The notes beneath the pieces were generated by a model that was not told the DNA's origin, ran no database searches, and saw only the letters and a program-made list of their open reading frames with translations. DNA of 57,306 nt from Lachnospiraceae bacterium (GTDB lineage: Bacteria; Bacillota; Clostridia; Lachnospirales; Lachnospiraceae): contig JAJPWX010000018.1 in assembly GCA_021205755.1 (NCBI GenBank), positions 1 through 57,306 on the forward strand, given 5' to 3'. Shown here one piece after another: positions 42,789 through 51,801 of this stretch. Made by a program: the position numbers and the translations under genes. Position 1 is the first letter of the stretch. Each line of letters starts with the position of its first letter.

Positions 42789-44447
42789 GTGAAAGAAAAG
42801 AACAAAAGTGGAAATGGTTTCCTGGTGCAGGGATCGATTCTTGCGGGAGCGGCGATTATCGCAAAGGTGATTGGAATGCTTTACCGCGTTCCGCTCCAGA
42901 ACATCCTGGGAAATCAGGGCAACGGGTATTATTCTACCGCAAATGAGGTCTACGCGATTCTTCTGATGGTCTCCTGCTTTAATATGCCCCTGGCGGTGTC
43001 GCGCCTGGTATCTGCCAGAGTCCACAGAGGGGAATACCGAAATGCACACCGCGTCTTTTTGTGCGCGGTGCGGTTTGCCATGGTTCTTGGCGGTGCGATT
43101 GCGCTGGTTACTTATGTGTGCGCCGGGTTTATTACAAAATATATGATGTCAATGGAACTCGCGGTGTATGGCCTGCGTGTCCTTGCCCCGGCAATTTTTA
43201 TCTCTGCGATCCTGGGTACCTTCCGCGGCTATTTTCAGGGGTACGGCACCATGGTTCCGACCGCTTTTTCTCAGGTGATTGAGCAGATTGTAAACGCAAT
43301 TGTCAGTCTGGTATGTGCAAATATCATGTACAGCTATGGTGAAAGTCTGGCAGCTTCACAGGGAAATGCTTCGCTGGCTCCGGCCTGGGGTGCTGCCGGT
43401 GCTACGTTCGGTACGGTGGCCAGTATTACGGTGGCTTTGATTCTTGTGATGCTGATTTATCTGTTACAGGCGAAATCCCTTCGTACGCGAATGCGCAAAG
43501 ATCACACGGGCGTCCGGGAATCCTCCGCAGATATTTACCGGGAACTGATCGTCACGATTCTGCCGGTTATCTTAAGTACTGTTGTTTACAATATCACCAA
43601 TGTTCTGGATCTGGGCGTGTTCAGCAATATTTTGCAGCGTCAGGGGTATACCGAGGAACAGGCGACAACCATCTGGGGCATTTATTCCGGACAGTTCCGT
43701 GTCCTGATGAATGTGCCGTTGGCACTGGCGTCCAGCCTTTCGCCCTCGGTTGTTCCCAGCCTGACCGCAGCAATGGAAAAGCGGGATAAGGCAGATGCAA
43801 GGCGGAAGGTTAGCTCATCCATTCGTTTTACTATGTTTTTAACGATTCCCTGCGCGGTGGGGATGGCAGCGCTTGCGGAACCAATCATTACCATGCTTTT
43901 TACGAATGAGACGGGGACGCCGCTCTCCGTCGGGATCATGCAGGTGGGATCTCTGATGATTATTTTTTATGCGCTCTCTACGCTGTCTACCGGAATCCTG
44001 CAGGGACTTGGACGGATGCGCCAGCCGCTGATTCACTGCTGCATTGCGCTGGTGATTCATCTGGCCGCGCTGTATATTTTGCTGACCACTTTTCGTCTGA
44101 ATATCTATTCGGTAGTAATCGCAAACATTATTTTTGCGTTGATCATCTGCGTTATGAATGCGGTTTCCATTGCAAGGTTTTTGAATTATCGACAGGAGAT
44201 TTACCGCACGTTTGTGGTGCCGGCAGTTGTATCTGTGATTATGGCCGCAGCTGCGTATCTTGTCTATATGGCGGTACACACATTTTTGGGGAATACGGTG
44301 TCTACGTTCATTGCGGTGATCGCCGGAGTACTGGTATACGGGATTGGGATGGTATCGTTCCACGGAGTCACGCAGGAGGAGATTGCGTCCTTGCCTAAGG
44401 GAACAGTACTGATTCGCATCCTCAGGAAGATGGGGCTGCTGCGGTAG
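42789..44447 (+). CDS. MOP-superfamily lipid flippase, SpoVB/YtgP type
   Basis: This 552-residue protein has about 14 helices. It starts FLVQGSILAGAAIIAKVIGMLYRVPLQ-like (GSILAGAAIIAKVIGMLYRVP) and has NEVYAILLMVSCFNMPLAVS and GYTEEQATTIWGIYSGQFRVL, as in the SpoVB/YtgP polysaccharide-transport family, which flips undecaprenyl-linked precursors for peptidoglycan or spore cortex. Whether it is the vegetative or the sporulation member cannot be decided from sequence alone. The start is GTG, 12 bases after the DUF3048 gene, so both probably share one transcript. Confidence 0.9.
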   Translation: MKEKNKSGNGFLVQGSILAGAAIIAKVIGMLYRVPLQNILGNQGNGYYSTANEVYAILLMVSCFNMPLAVSRLVSARVHRGEYRNAHRVFLCAVRFAMVLGGAIALVTYVCAGFITKYMMSMELAVYGLRVLAPAIFISAILGTFRGYFQGYGTMVPTAFSQVIEQIVNAIVSLVCANIMYSYGESLAASQGNASLAPAWGAAGATFGTVASITVALILVMLIYLLQAKSLRTRMRKDHTGVRESSADIYRELIVTILPVILSTVVYNITNVLDLGVFSNILQRQGYTEEQATTIWGIYSGQFRVLMNVPLALASSLSPSVVPSLTAAMEKRDKADARRKVSSSIRFTMFLTIPCAVGMAALAEPIITMLFTNETGTPLSVGIMQVGSLMIIFYALSTLSTGILQGLGRMRQPLIHCCIALVIHLAALYILLTTFRLNIYSVVIANIIFALIICVMNAVSIARFLNYRQEIYRTFVVPAVVSVIMAAAAYLVYMAVHTFLGNTVSTFIAVIAGVLVYGIGMVSFHGVTQEEIASLPKGTVLIRILRKMGLLR

Positions 44448-44463
44448 GAGGAAAAGAAAATAT

Positions 44464-44682
44464 ATGGAAGCGAATAAACTTCAGAGAATTAATGAGCTGG
44501 CCCGGCGGGCGAAAGCGGAGGGGCTGACGGAGGCGGAGCGTAAGGAACAGGCAGAGCTTCGGCGGGAATATATTGAGGCGGTTCGCAGAAATCTGCGGGG
44601 ACAGCTTGACAATATAGACGTTGTAAATCCGGACGGGTCAATTGAGAATCTGGGTGAAAAGTATGGAAAAAAGGGAAATTAG
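44464..44682 (+). CDS. DUF896 (YnzC/UPF0291) small protein
   Basis: The 72-residue product has the family core RINELARRAKAEGLTEAE followed by RREYIEAVRRNLRGQLDNI, a two-helix bundle, and a flexible C-terminus. B. subtilis relatives include SOS-induced YneB-operon-adjacent YnzC, but the function is not established. AGGAGGAAAAG precedes the ATG. Its last 20 bases overlap the start of the next gene, so translation is coupled. Confidence 0.93.
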   Translation: MEANKLQRINELARRAKAEGLTEAERKEQAELRREYIEAVRRNLRGQLDNIDVVNPDGSIENLGEKYGKKGN

Positions 44683-45220
44683 AAGAATGGTAAAGGAACG
44701 GCGTCGGGAATTGTCCGGGGCCGTTTTGAGGGAGAAAAGTGCAGCGATCTGCGCTGCGGTGATGGAACTGCCGGAGTTTCGGGCTGCGGATGAAGTGTTT
44801 GTCTACATGGACTGTAAGGGAGAGGTTTCCACGAAGCCTTTGATTGAGGAAGCCTGGCGTCTGGGGAAGAAGGTGGCTGCTCCGAAGGTGGAGGGAGAGG
44901 ATATGAGTTATTATTATATCTCATCTTACCTTGATGTGGAGGATGGCTATTTTCATGTGCCTGAGCCAAAGACGGACAAGCCGGCTGTAGGAAAATCAGC
45001 AGAGAAGGCGCTTTTGATTGTCCCGGGTGTGGGATTTGACCCGAAGAGGAACCGCTGCGGTTATGGAAAAGGGTTTTATGACCGCTATCTGGCGGCGCAT
45101 CCGGAGCATATGACGGTTGCCCTGGCGTTTGATTTTCAGATTGTGGATGAAGTGCCGACGCGGCCGGAGGATATCCGCCCGATGATGCTGGTGACGGAGA
45201 GCCGCATTTTTATCCAATAG
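44663..45220 (+). CDS. 5-formyltetrahydrofolate cyclo-ligase
   Basis: The enzyme (MTHFS) uses ATP to convert 5-formyl-THF to 5,10-methenyl-THF, returning stored folate to the one-carbon pool. The 185-residue product starts with the basic helix KREIRRMVKERRRELS and has the conserved VPGVGFDPKRNRCGYGKGFYDRYL block carrying the ATP and substrate residues, then LAFDFQIVDEVPTRPEDIRP. The ATG at 44663 (GGGTGA before it) overlaps the DUF896 gene by 20 bases. Its last codons (IFIQ, stop) lie inside a 22-base sequence repeated at 51623. Confidence 0.95.
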   Translation: MEKREIRRMVKERRRELSGAVLREKSAAICAAVMELPEFRAADEVFVYMDCKGEVSTKPLIEEAWRLGKKVAAPKVEGEDMSYYYISSYLDVEDGYFHVPEPKTDKPAVGKSAEKALLIVPGVGFDPKRNRCGYGKGFYDRYLAAHPEHMTVALAFDFQIVDEVPTRPEDIRPMMLVTESRIFIQ

Positions 45221-45226
45221 GAAAGT
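45205..45226 (+). repeat. 22-bp direct repeat, left copy
   Basis: The sequence from CATTTTTATCCAATAGG to AAAGT is identical to 51623-51644. This copy spans the last codons and stop of the cyclo-ligase gene. Confidence 0.9.
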
Positions 45227-45303
45227 TCTATTATTAAGAGAGAATGGTTTACGTAAAAGAGAACGGATCACAGGTGAGTACGAAAGAGAAGGAGGGTGAC
45301 AAC

Positions 45304-47394
45304 ATGGTGAATGACTGCAGAATTCAGAAAATTCCTTATGGCGGCGATTACAATCCAGAGCAGTGGACAGAAGATGTCTGGGCGGAGGATATGCGCCTAT
45401 TTCGTCTGGCCGGGATCGATATTGTGACGCTGAATGTGTTTTCCTGGGCGGCGCTTCAGCCTTCCGAGGAGGTCTATGATTTTTCAAAGCTGGATCGGAT
45501 TATGGATCTGGTGGAGAAAAATGGCCTGAAGGTTTGTTTTGCAACCTCGACGGCAGCACATCCGGCGTGGATGGCGAAGCGGTATCCGGATGTTCTGCGT
45601 GTAGAGTTTGACGGAAAAAAGAGAAAGTTTGGCAGCCGACACAATTCCTGCCCGAACAGTCCGACCTATCAGAAGTATTCGGTGCGACTGGCGGAAGAAC
45701 TGGCAAAACGATACGGCAAGCGTGACAGCATTGTGGCCTGGCATGTATCGAATGAGTACGGAGGCGCGTGTTATTGTGAGAACTGTGAAAAGGCGTTCCG
45801 TGTCTGGCTGAAAAAGAAATACGGTACGATTGAGGAGGTGAATCGCGCCTGGGACACGGCTTTCTGGGGACATACCTTTTACGACTGGGATGAGATCGTA
45901 GCTCCGGATCTGCGCAGTGAGCATTTTGCAGAGACAAGGACGAATTTTCAGGGGATTTCGTTGGATTACAGCCGTTTTAATTCTGACAGTATGCTGGCCT
46001 GCTATGAGGCGGAGGCTGCGGCGGTTCGCGCCTATGTTCCGGACGCGAAGATTACCACAAATCTGATGGGTACCTATAAGCCGCTGGACTATCAGAAGTG
46101 GGCGAAGTCGATGGATTTTGTCTCTTGGGATAATTATCCGGAAAATGGCGCCCCTTATGCACGCACCGCGATGAGCCATGACCTGATGCGCGGTCTGAAG
46201 GGCGGAATGCCGTTTGCGCTGATGGAGCAGACACCCAGCGTTTCAAACTGGCTTTCCTACTGTGCGCTGAAGCGTCCGGGCGTGATGCGCCTCTGGAGTT
46301 ATCAGGCGGTGGCGCATGGGGCGGATACGGTGATGTTTTTCCAGATGCGAAGAAGCATTGGCGCGTGTGAAAAATATCACGGCGCGGTGATTGACCATGT
46401 CGGCAGTGAAAATACACGGGTTTTCCGGGAGATCGCAGCTCTTGGCGAGGAACTGAAAAAGCTGGGAGCGCATACACTCGGCGGCAGAAGCTGCGCAAAG
46501 GCGGCGATTGTATTCGACTGGGACAACTGGTGGGCGTTGGAATATTCGGCTGGACCCAATACGGATCTGCATTATCTGGATGAAGTCTTTCTCTGGTACC
46601 GTGCGCTGGCAGAACAAAATTACGCGGTCGATCTGATCGGTGAAGAAGAGACGCTTTCCAAGTACGAAGTCGTGATTGCCCCGGTACTCTATATGACCAA
46701 GACCGGTTATGATGAAAAAATCCGCGGCTTTGTGCGGGATGGAGGAACATTCATAACGACATTTTTCAGCGGGATTGTGGATGAGCATGACCTGGTGATT
46801 ACGGGAGGCTATCCGGGACGCCTGCGCGATGTCCTTGGCATCTGGGTGGAAGAAATTGATGCCCTGCCTCCGGATGCGAGCAACCAGATTACCTACGAAG
46901 GTGTCCGCTATCCGGCGCGTCTGCTCTGTGATATTTTACATACGGAGGGAGCCGAAACGCTCTCTGTCTATGAGAAAGATTTCTATGCCGGTTTTCCGGC
47001 GCTGACGGTAAACTCGTACGGCGAGGGAAAAGCGTATTATGTCGCAACCAGACTTTCCGATGACTTTTATCGCGCATTCCTGCGGGAGCGCATGGAAGAG
47101 AAAGAGGTGCGTCCGGTGTTGGAGGCGGAGGCAGTTTCCTGGGTTACGGAGAAGAATTACGGCCAGGAGGAGATTTCCGGCCAGGAGACGATTGCCTGGA
47201 AGGCAGGCATCGAGGCTACGGAACGTTTTGCGAATGGTAAAAGCATATTGTATGTGCTGAACCACACGGATGAGACGGCAGAAATTACGCTGCCGTCTGA
47301 GCGGACGGAGCTTTTGAGTGGTCAGATTCTGAAAACCGGGGATAGAATTTCCATAGCACCGAAGGATGTACTGCTTCTGGAGAAAAATCTATGA
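45304..47394 (+). CDS. GH42 beta-galactosidase
   Basis: This 696-residue glycoside hydrolase family 42 enzyme releases beta-galactose from small oligosaccharides in the cytoplasm (no signal peptide). The N-terminal TIM barrel carries YGGDYNPEQW, the acid/base Glu151 in HVSNEYGG, a cysteine cluster (CYCENCEKAF plus an earlier Cys) that can bind zinc, and the nucleophile Glu308 in FALMEQTPS. A trimerisation domain (VIAPVLYMTKTGYDEKIRGF) and a small C-terminal beta domain follow. The ATG at 45304 is chosen because AGGAGGGTGAC precedes it; the longer frame from 45244 lacks a site. No sugar transporter or regulator is next to it. The next gene overlaps it by 4 bases. Confidence 0.95.
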   Translation: MVNDCRIQKIPYGGDYNPEQWTEDVWAEDMRLFRLAGIDIVTLNVFSWAALQPSEEVYDFSKLDRIMDLVEKNGLKVCFATSTAAHPAWMAKRYPDVLRVEFDGKKRKFGSRHNSCPNSPTYQKYSVRLAEELAKRYGKRDSIVAWHVSNEYGGACYCENCEKAFRVWLKKKYGTIEEVNRAWDTAFWGHTFYDWDEIVAPDLRSEHFAETRTNFQGISLDYSRFNSDSMLACYEAEAAAVRAYVPDAKITTNLMGTYKPLDYQKWAKSMDFVSWDNYPENGAPYARTAMSHDLMRGLKGGMPFALMEQTPSVSNWLSYCALKRPGVMRLWSYQAVAHGADTVMFFQMRRSIGACEKYHGAVIDHVGSENTRVFREIAALGEELKKLGAHTLGGRSCAKAAIVFDWDNWWALEYSAGPNTDLHYLDEVFLWYRALAEQNYAVDLIGEEETLSKYEVVIAPVLYMTKTGYDEKIRGFVRDGGTFITTFFSGIVDEHDLVITGGYPGRLRDVLGIWVEEIDALPPDASNQITYEGVRYPARLLCDILHTEGAETLSVYEKDFYAGFPALTVNSYGEGKAYYVATRLSDDFYRAFLRERMEEKEVRPVLEAEAVSWVTEKNYGQEEISGQETIAWKAGIEATERFANGKSILYVLNHTDETAEITLPSERTELLSGQILKTGDRISIAPKDVLLLEKNL

Positions 47395-48125
47395 GAGAAA
47401 AAGGCTTAAACCGGGATGCCATAAAATACATTGCCATGTTTACGATGCTGCTGAACCACATCGCGCATGTATTTCCCCTGCCGGGGACGTTTCTGCGGGA
47501 GCTTTTCATTGACCTGGGATACTTTACGGCGCCGGTTATGTGTTATTTTCTGGTGGAAGGGTATCATTACACACATTCGAAAAAGCAGTACGGGCTGCGG
47601 CTGGCGGTGTTTGCTCTGGTGTCAGAGCTTCCGTTCTGTCTCGCGTTTACGAGCTACGGTCTGATTTCCTTTCAGGGAATGAATATGATTTTTACCCTGC
47701 TGCTCTGTTTTCTGATTGTCCTTGCCATGGATCAGATTGGGAATCCCATTTTGCGCAAACTGGCGGTTTTTGTGCTGATTGCGGCATCCGTCTATTCTGA
47801 CTGGGCGATTCTCGCACCGGTTTTTACCGTACTTTTTGTCCAGGCGGGGCAGGAGAAAGAGAAGATCAGAAAAGCTTATATCATCGCAACGCTGGTATTT
47901 GGTCTGATGAACTTCTACAGTGGGATCGGCTATTATCCGCTGCAGAAAAATCTGTTATTGAGCCTGGGAACGATGATTGGTCCGGCGCTTGCGGGTGCAG
48001 TGATCGTTGCGCTGTATAATGGAAAGCGCATGGAGAAGGGAAAAGCGTTTTCCAAATGGTTTTTCTATCTGTTTTATCCAGTACACCTTCTTATATTGGG
48101 GTTGCTGCGGTTGAATTGTCTTTAA
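47391..48125 (+). CDS. TraX family membrane protein
   Basis: The 244-residue protein has about seven or eight helices and the TraX start: NRDAIKYIAMFTMLLNHIAH, then GYFTAPVMCYFLVEGYHYT and RLAVFALVSELPFCLAF. TraX is an acyltransferase-3-like family; the plasmid F member N-acetylates pilin, whereas chromosomal members in Firmicutes have no known substrate and are usually not conjugation genes. It overlaps the GH42 gene by ATGA, so it is translationally coupled to it, an unusual pairing of a galactosidase with a possible membrane acyltransferase. Confidence 0.9.
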   Translation: MREKGLNRDAIKYIAMFTMLLNHIAHVFPLPGTFLRELFIDLGYFTAPVMCYFLVEGYHYTHSKKQYGLRLAVFALVSELPFCLAFTSYGLISFQGMNMIFTLLLCFLIVLAMDQIGNPILRKLAVFVLIAASVYSDWAILAPVFTVLFVQAGQEKEKIRKAYIIATLVFGLMNFYSGIGYYPLQKNLLLSLGTMIGPALAGAVIVALYNGKRMEKGKAFSKWFFYLFYPVHLLILGLLRLNCL

Positions 48126-48126
48126 A

Positions 48127-48151
48127 GGGGAATGACATAAGTCGTTTCCCC
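48127..48151 (+). other. Hairpin between the TraX gene and pepC
   Basis: GGGGAA and TTCCCC, with an inner GAC/GTC, form a stable hairpin without a T-run, 27 bases before pepC. It may protect the downstream message. Confidence 0.45.
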
Positions 48152-48177
48152 ATTACGAACGAGGAGGAAGAAAAATA

Positions 48178-49512
48178 ATGAACACATCAGTAACAACAGA
48201 GGATATTTTCCATTTTGAGGAGCTTTTTGACGCGGACCGCGCGAACCGGGTCGCGATGTATGCGGTGACTGCGAATGGCGTAAATGCAGCGGCGACGAAT
48301 TACCAGGCGGCACGGGAGGTCACGCATGATTTTTCTATCAGCCTGGAGCATGGAAAAATCACGAACCAGAAGCAGAGCGGACGCTGCTGGATGTTTGCCG
48401 CGCTGAATGTAATGCGCGCGCAGGTGATGAAAAAAACCGGAATGGAGACCTTTGAACTGTCTCAGAATTACACCGTTTTTTATGATAAACTGGAGAAAGC
48501 AAACTATTTTCTGGAGAGCATTCTTTCTACGCTGGATGAGCCGACAGACGGCCGCCTGATGGCACATCTGCTTTCTGAGCCGGAGAATGACGGCGGTCAG
48601 TGGGATATGCTTTGCAGCCTGGTAGAAAAATATGGCCTGGTTCCAAAGTCAGCCATGCCGGAGAGCACGGTTTCTTCCGCGACGCGGGAGCTTGACGCCT
48701 ATCTGACAGAGAAGCTTCGCGAATTCGCCTGTGTATTAAGATGCGGCCACGCGGAAGGAAAATCGGCAGAAGCACTCCGCGGCATGAAGTTTTCAATGAT
48801 GGAGACGGTATACAATATGCTCTGCATCGGGTTCGGCAAGCCGCCAAAGACCTTTGACTTCGAGTATCGGGATAAAGATAAAAACTTCCACCGCGACACG
48901 AACCTGACGCCGAAGACGTTTTATGAGAAATACATAGGCCTTAATCTCAGCGATTACATCAGTCTGATCAATGCGCCGACCGCTGATAAGCCGTATTACA
49001 GAAGCTACGGGGTGGAATACCTCGGAAATGTGTTCGAGGGAAGAGCGGTCCGCTATGTGAATCTGCCGATTGAGGAACTGAAAAAGGCGGCCATCGCGCA
49101 GATGAAGGACGGCGAGCCGGTATGGTTTGGCTGCGATGTCGGCAAGCGTTCGGAGCGAAAGAGCGGCGTGTTGGATACAGAAAACTACGCGCTGGAAGAT
49201 CTGTTCCAGACGGAATTTTCCATGACAAAGGCGGAGCGGCTGGATTATGGCCAGAGTCTGATGACGCACGCAATGGTACTTCAGGGCGTAAACCTGGATG
49301 AGAACGGAAAGCCAAACCGCTGGCAGGTGGAGAACAGCTGGGGCGAAGAGACTGGTAATGAAGGTTATTTTGTCATGAGTGACCGTTGGTTTGATGAGTA
49401 TATGTATCAGGTCGTTGTCAACAGAAAGTATCTCTCAAAGGAGATCCTGGATGCTTATGACAGTGAGCCGATCATGCTCAAGCCATGGGATCCGATGGGC
49501 TCCCTGGCCTGA
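48178..49512 (+). CDS. pepC: Aminopeptidase C / bleomycin hydrolase family peptidase
   Basis: This cytoplasmic C1B cysteine peptidase trims amino acids from peptides and is normally a hexamer with its active sites inside. The 444-residue product has Cys70 in QKQSGRCWMFAALN, His364 in MTHAMVLQGVN and Asn386 in VENSWGEE, all three catalytic residues, and the usual length. The C-terminus (EPIMLKPWDPMGSLA) ends in Ala, which in the yeast and lactococcal enzymes sits in the active site and self-trims. AGGAGGAAG precedes the ATG at 48178. A terminator follows. Confidence 0.95.
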   Translation: MNTSVTTEDIFHFEELFDADRANRVAMYAVTANGVNAAATNYQAAREVTHDFSISLEHGKITNQKQSGRCWMFAALNVMRAQVMKKTGMETFELSQNYTVFYDKLEKANYFLESILSTLDEPTDGRLMAHLLSEPENDGGQWDMLCSLVEKYGLVPKSAMPESTVSSATRELDAYLTEKLREFACVLRCGHAEGKSAEALRGMKFSMMETVYNMLCIGFGKPPKTFDFEYRDKDKNFHRDTNLTPKTFYEKYIGLNLSDYISLINAPTADKPYYRSYGVEYLGNVFEGRAVRYVNLPIEELKKAAIAQMKDGEPVWFGCDVGKRSERKSGVLDTENYALEDLFQTEFSMTKAERLDYGQSLMTHAMVLQGVNLDENGKPNRWQVENSWGEETGNEGYFVMSDRWFDEYMYQVVVNRKYLSKEILDAYDSEPIMLKPWDPMGSLA

Positions 49513-49558
49513 AAATGACGGACACCTTCTATGCGCAGACGAAAATAACCGTTCTTAG

Positions 49559-49584
49559 AAGCAGGCCTCTTATGGCCTGCTTTT
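49559..49584 (+). terminator. pepC terminator
   Basis: AAGCAGGCC (49559-49567) and GGCCTGCTT (49574-49582) form a perfect stem with a 6-base loop, followed by four T. Confidence 0.85.
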
Positions 49585-49640
49585 CTAAAGACGTGATAAG
49601 ATAACTGTTCAGAACTGTGAAAAATACGAGGAGAATGAGG

Positions 49641-51554
49641 ATGAAAAAGAAAGAGAAATGGTATGTAGCCGCAAAAAAAGCAGATTTTTCTGCTATAGCG
49701 GCGAAATTTGGGATTGACCAGGTGACTGCGCGCCTGATCCGGAATCGCGGGATCATAGGAATGGATTCCATTCAGGAATATCTGCATGGAGATCTGTCTT
49801 CCCTGCACGATCCGGAACTGATGAAAGGCTGCCGTGAGGCGGCGGAGCTTTTGGAGAAGAAAATACAGGAAGGAAGGAAAATCCGTATCATTGGCGACTA
49901 TGATATCGACGGGGTCTGCGCTACCTATATTCTTTATCGCGCGATTACTGCCTGTGGGGGCAATGTGGATTATGAGATCCCAGACCGTATGAAGGATGGC
50001 TATGGTTTGAATAAGCGTCTGATCGAATTTGCATGCCAGGAGCAGGTGGATACTATCCTGACCTGTGACAACGGCATCGCCGCGATTGAAGAGATTGCAT
50101 ACGCAAAAGAAAAGGGGATGACGGTGATTGTAACCGACCATCATGAGCCGCTTTTCCTCACAGCTGACGATGCGGAAAACAAACAGGAGAGTGAAGATGC
50201 GGCTGTTCGGATTCCCATGCTTTATGAAAAGCGCATTTATCGCCTGCCGGCGGCGGACATTGTGGTAAACCCGCATCAGCCGGGCTGTCTTTATCCTTAC
50301 AAAAAGCTCTGTGGCGCAGCAGTGGCATGGAAAGTGGTCTGCGCACTTTATCGGCGGATGGGGCATACACAGGCGGAAGCGGACGAATTGCTGGCCTTTG
50401 CCGGGTTCGCGACGGTCGGCGATGTCATGGATCTGGATGGGGAAAACCGGATTCTGGTGAAAGAAGGATTAAAACGTCTGTGCCGTACAAAGAACCTGGG
50501 AATGAATGCATTGATTCGCGCGAACAATCTGGAACCGACTGCGCTGACCTCCTACCATATCGGGTTTGTCCTCGGCCCCTGCATCAACGCAAGCGGCCGT
50601 CTGGATACCGCGAAGCGTTCCCTTCGCCTTCTGCTTTCAGAGACAGAGCAGGAAGCGGAAGAGATCGCCGCGCAGCTGAAGGAACTGAATGATGAGAGAA
50701 AGGCAATGACAGAGGAGGCAGAGAAAGCTGCCTGCGCCCTGATTGAAGCCGATAAGAGATATCAGGAAGAACGGGTGCTGGTTGTCTATCTTCCGGAATG
50801 CCATGAGAGCATCGCCGGAATTGTGGCTGGCCGTCTGCGTGAGCGGTATTACAAGCCGACGTTTGTGCTCACAGACGCCAAAGCACCTGTGGAAGATGCG
50901 GAAAATGAGCCGGCCGAATCCGGTGCTGTTGGATCAGGTGCAGATGAAACCAATGTGGCTGAGTCGGGCATAGCAAAGGGATCCGGCCGTTCAATCGAGG
51001 CCTATTCTATGTTTGAGGAAATGGTGAAATGCCAGGATCTCTTTCTGAAGTTTGGCGGACATCCGATGGCAGCCGGGTTTTCTCTCGAAAAGAATCGTAT
51101 TTCGGATATGCGCCGCCGTCTGAACGAGAACTGTAGGCTGACCGAGGACGAATTGGCGGAAAAGGTCAGCATCGACGTTGCTATGCCGATTAATTACATA
51201 TCCAGCAAGGTGGTAGAAGAGCTTTCTCTTCTGGAGCCGTTCGGGAAAGGAAACGAGAAACCGCTGTTTGCGGACACTTCCCTGTTTGTGGTGTCCGCAC
51301 GCATCCTTGGAAAGAATAAAAACGTAGTGAAAATGCGTGTTCAGAACCGCCAGGGCTATACCATGGATGCTCTGCTTTTCGGCGATCCGGAACCATTTCA
51401 GACGTATCTTCGTCAAAAGTTCGGTGAAAAAGAGGTGCAGAATGTTTTCAGCGGGCGCAGCAACCGCATTCATATGGACTTCACTTACTATCCGTCCATC
51501 GATGAGTATATGGGGCGGACATCGTTGCAGATTATTATAAAGAATTACAGGTAG
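49641..51554 (+). CDS. recJ: Single-stranded-DNA-specific exonuclease RecJ
   Basis: RecJ degrades single-stranded DNA 5' to 3' in recombination and repair. The 637-residue product has the DHH phosphoesterase motifs: GDYDIDGVCATYIL, TCDNGIAA and VTDHHEP; then the GPCINASGRLDTA segment, the DHHA1 domain with SIAGIVAGRL and GGHPMAAGFSL, and a C-terminal OB-like domain. An acidic Ala/Glu/Gly-rich insertion (about residues 410-447, 50871-50985) separates LTDAKAP from GSGRSIEAYSMFEE. The ATG at 49641 is chosen because AGGAG lies 7 bases before it; GTG at 49617 and ATG at 49635 are less likely. Confidence 0.95.
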   Translation: MKKKEKWYVAAKKADFSAIAAKFGIDQVTARLIRNRGIIGMDSIQEYLHGDLSSLHDPELMKGCREAAELLEKKIQEGRKIRIIGDYDIDGVCATYILYRAITACGGNVDYEIPDRMKDGYGLNKRLIEFACQEQVDTILTCDNGIAAIEEIAYAKEKGMTVIVTDHHEPLFLTADDAENKQESEDAAVRIPMLYEKRIYRLPAADIVVNPHQPGCLYPYKKLCGAAVAWKVVCALYRRMGHTQAEADELLAFAGFATVGDVMDLDGENRILVKEGLKRLCRTKNLGMNALIRANNLEPTALTSYHIGFVLGPCINASGRLDTAKRSLRLLLSETEQEAEEIAAQLKELNDERKAMTEEAEKAACALIEADKRYQEERVLVVYLPECHESIAGIVAGRLRERYYKPTFVLTDAKAPVEDAENEPAESGAVGSGADETNVAESGIAKGSGRSIEAYSMFEEMVKCQDLFLKFGGHPMAAGFSLEKNRISDMRRRLNENCRLTEDELAEKVSIDVAMPINYISSKVVEELSLLEPFGKGNEKPLFADTSLFVVSARILGKNKNVVKMRVQNRQGYTMDALLFGDPEPFQTYLRQKFGEKEVQNVFSGRSNRIHMDFTYYPSIDEYMGRTSLQIIIKNYR

Positions 51555-51578
51555 TGCGTGGCCGGTTTGCGGCCGGTA

Positions 51579-51629
51579 ATGGGTACGGTCTTTCTTCGGA
51601 AATATGGAGAGGAGACGGTACCCATTTTT
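51579..51629 (+). terminator. recJ terminator
   Basis: ATGGGTAC (51579-51586) and GTACCCAT (51618-51625), extended by an imperfect GGTCT/AGAC inner helix, form a long stem with five T after it. The second copy of the 22-bp repeat begins inside its 3' arm. Confidence 0.8.
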
Positions 51630-51644
51630 ATCCAATAGGAAAGT
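51623..51644 (+). repeat. 22-bp direct repeat, right copy
   Basis: This copy is identical to 45205-45226 but lies in non-coding DNA just after recJ. The following 157 bases to the next start codon show no clear gene; an open frame through them is in phase with the next gene but has no ribosome site. Confidence 0.9.
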
Positions 51645-51801
51645 AATGCAGAATTTGCTCCAGTCCTTACGAAGTTTGAATGAAAATCCTGTAAAAGGTT
51701 ATGGTAAGCTGTTTGAAACCATTGTTTTCGGTGTGCTGTACGTAAAACAGGTATTAGTATCCGGCAGATTTATCCGCCGCAGAAAAGGAAGGAGAAAGAG
51801 C

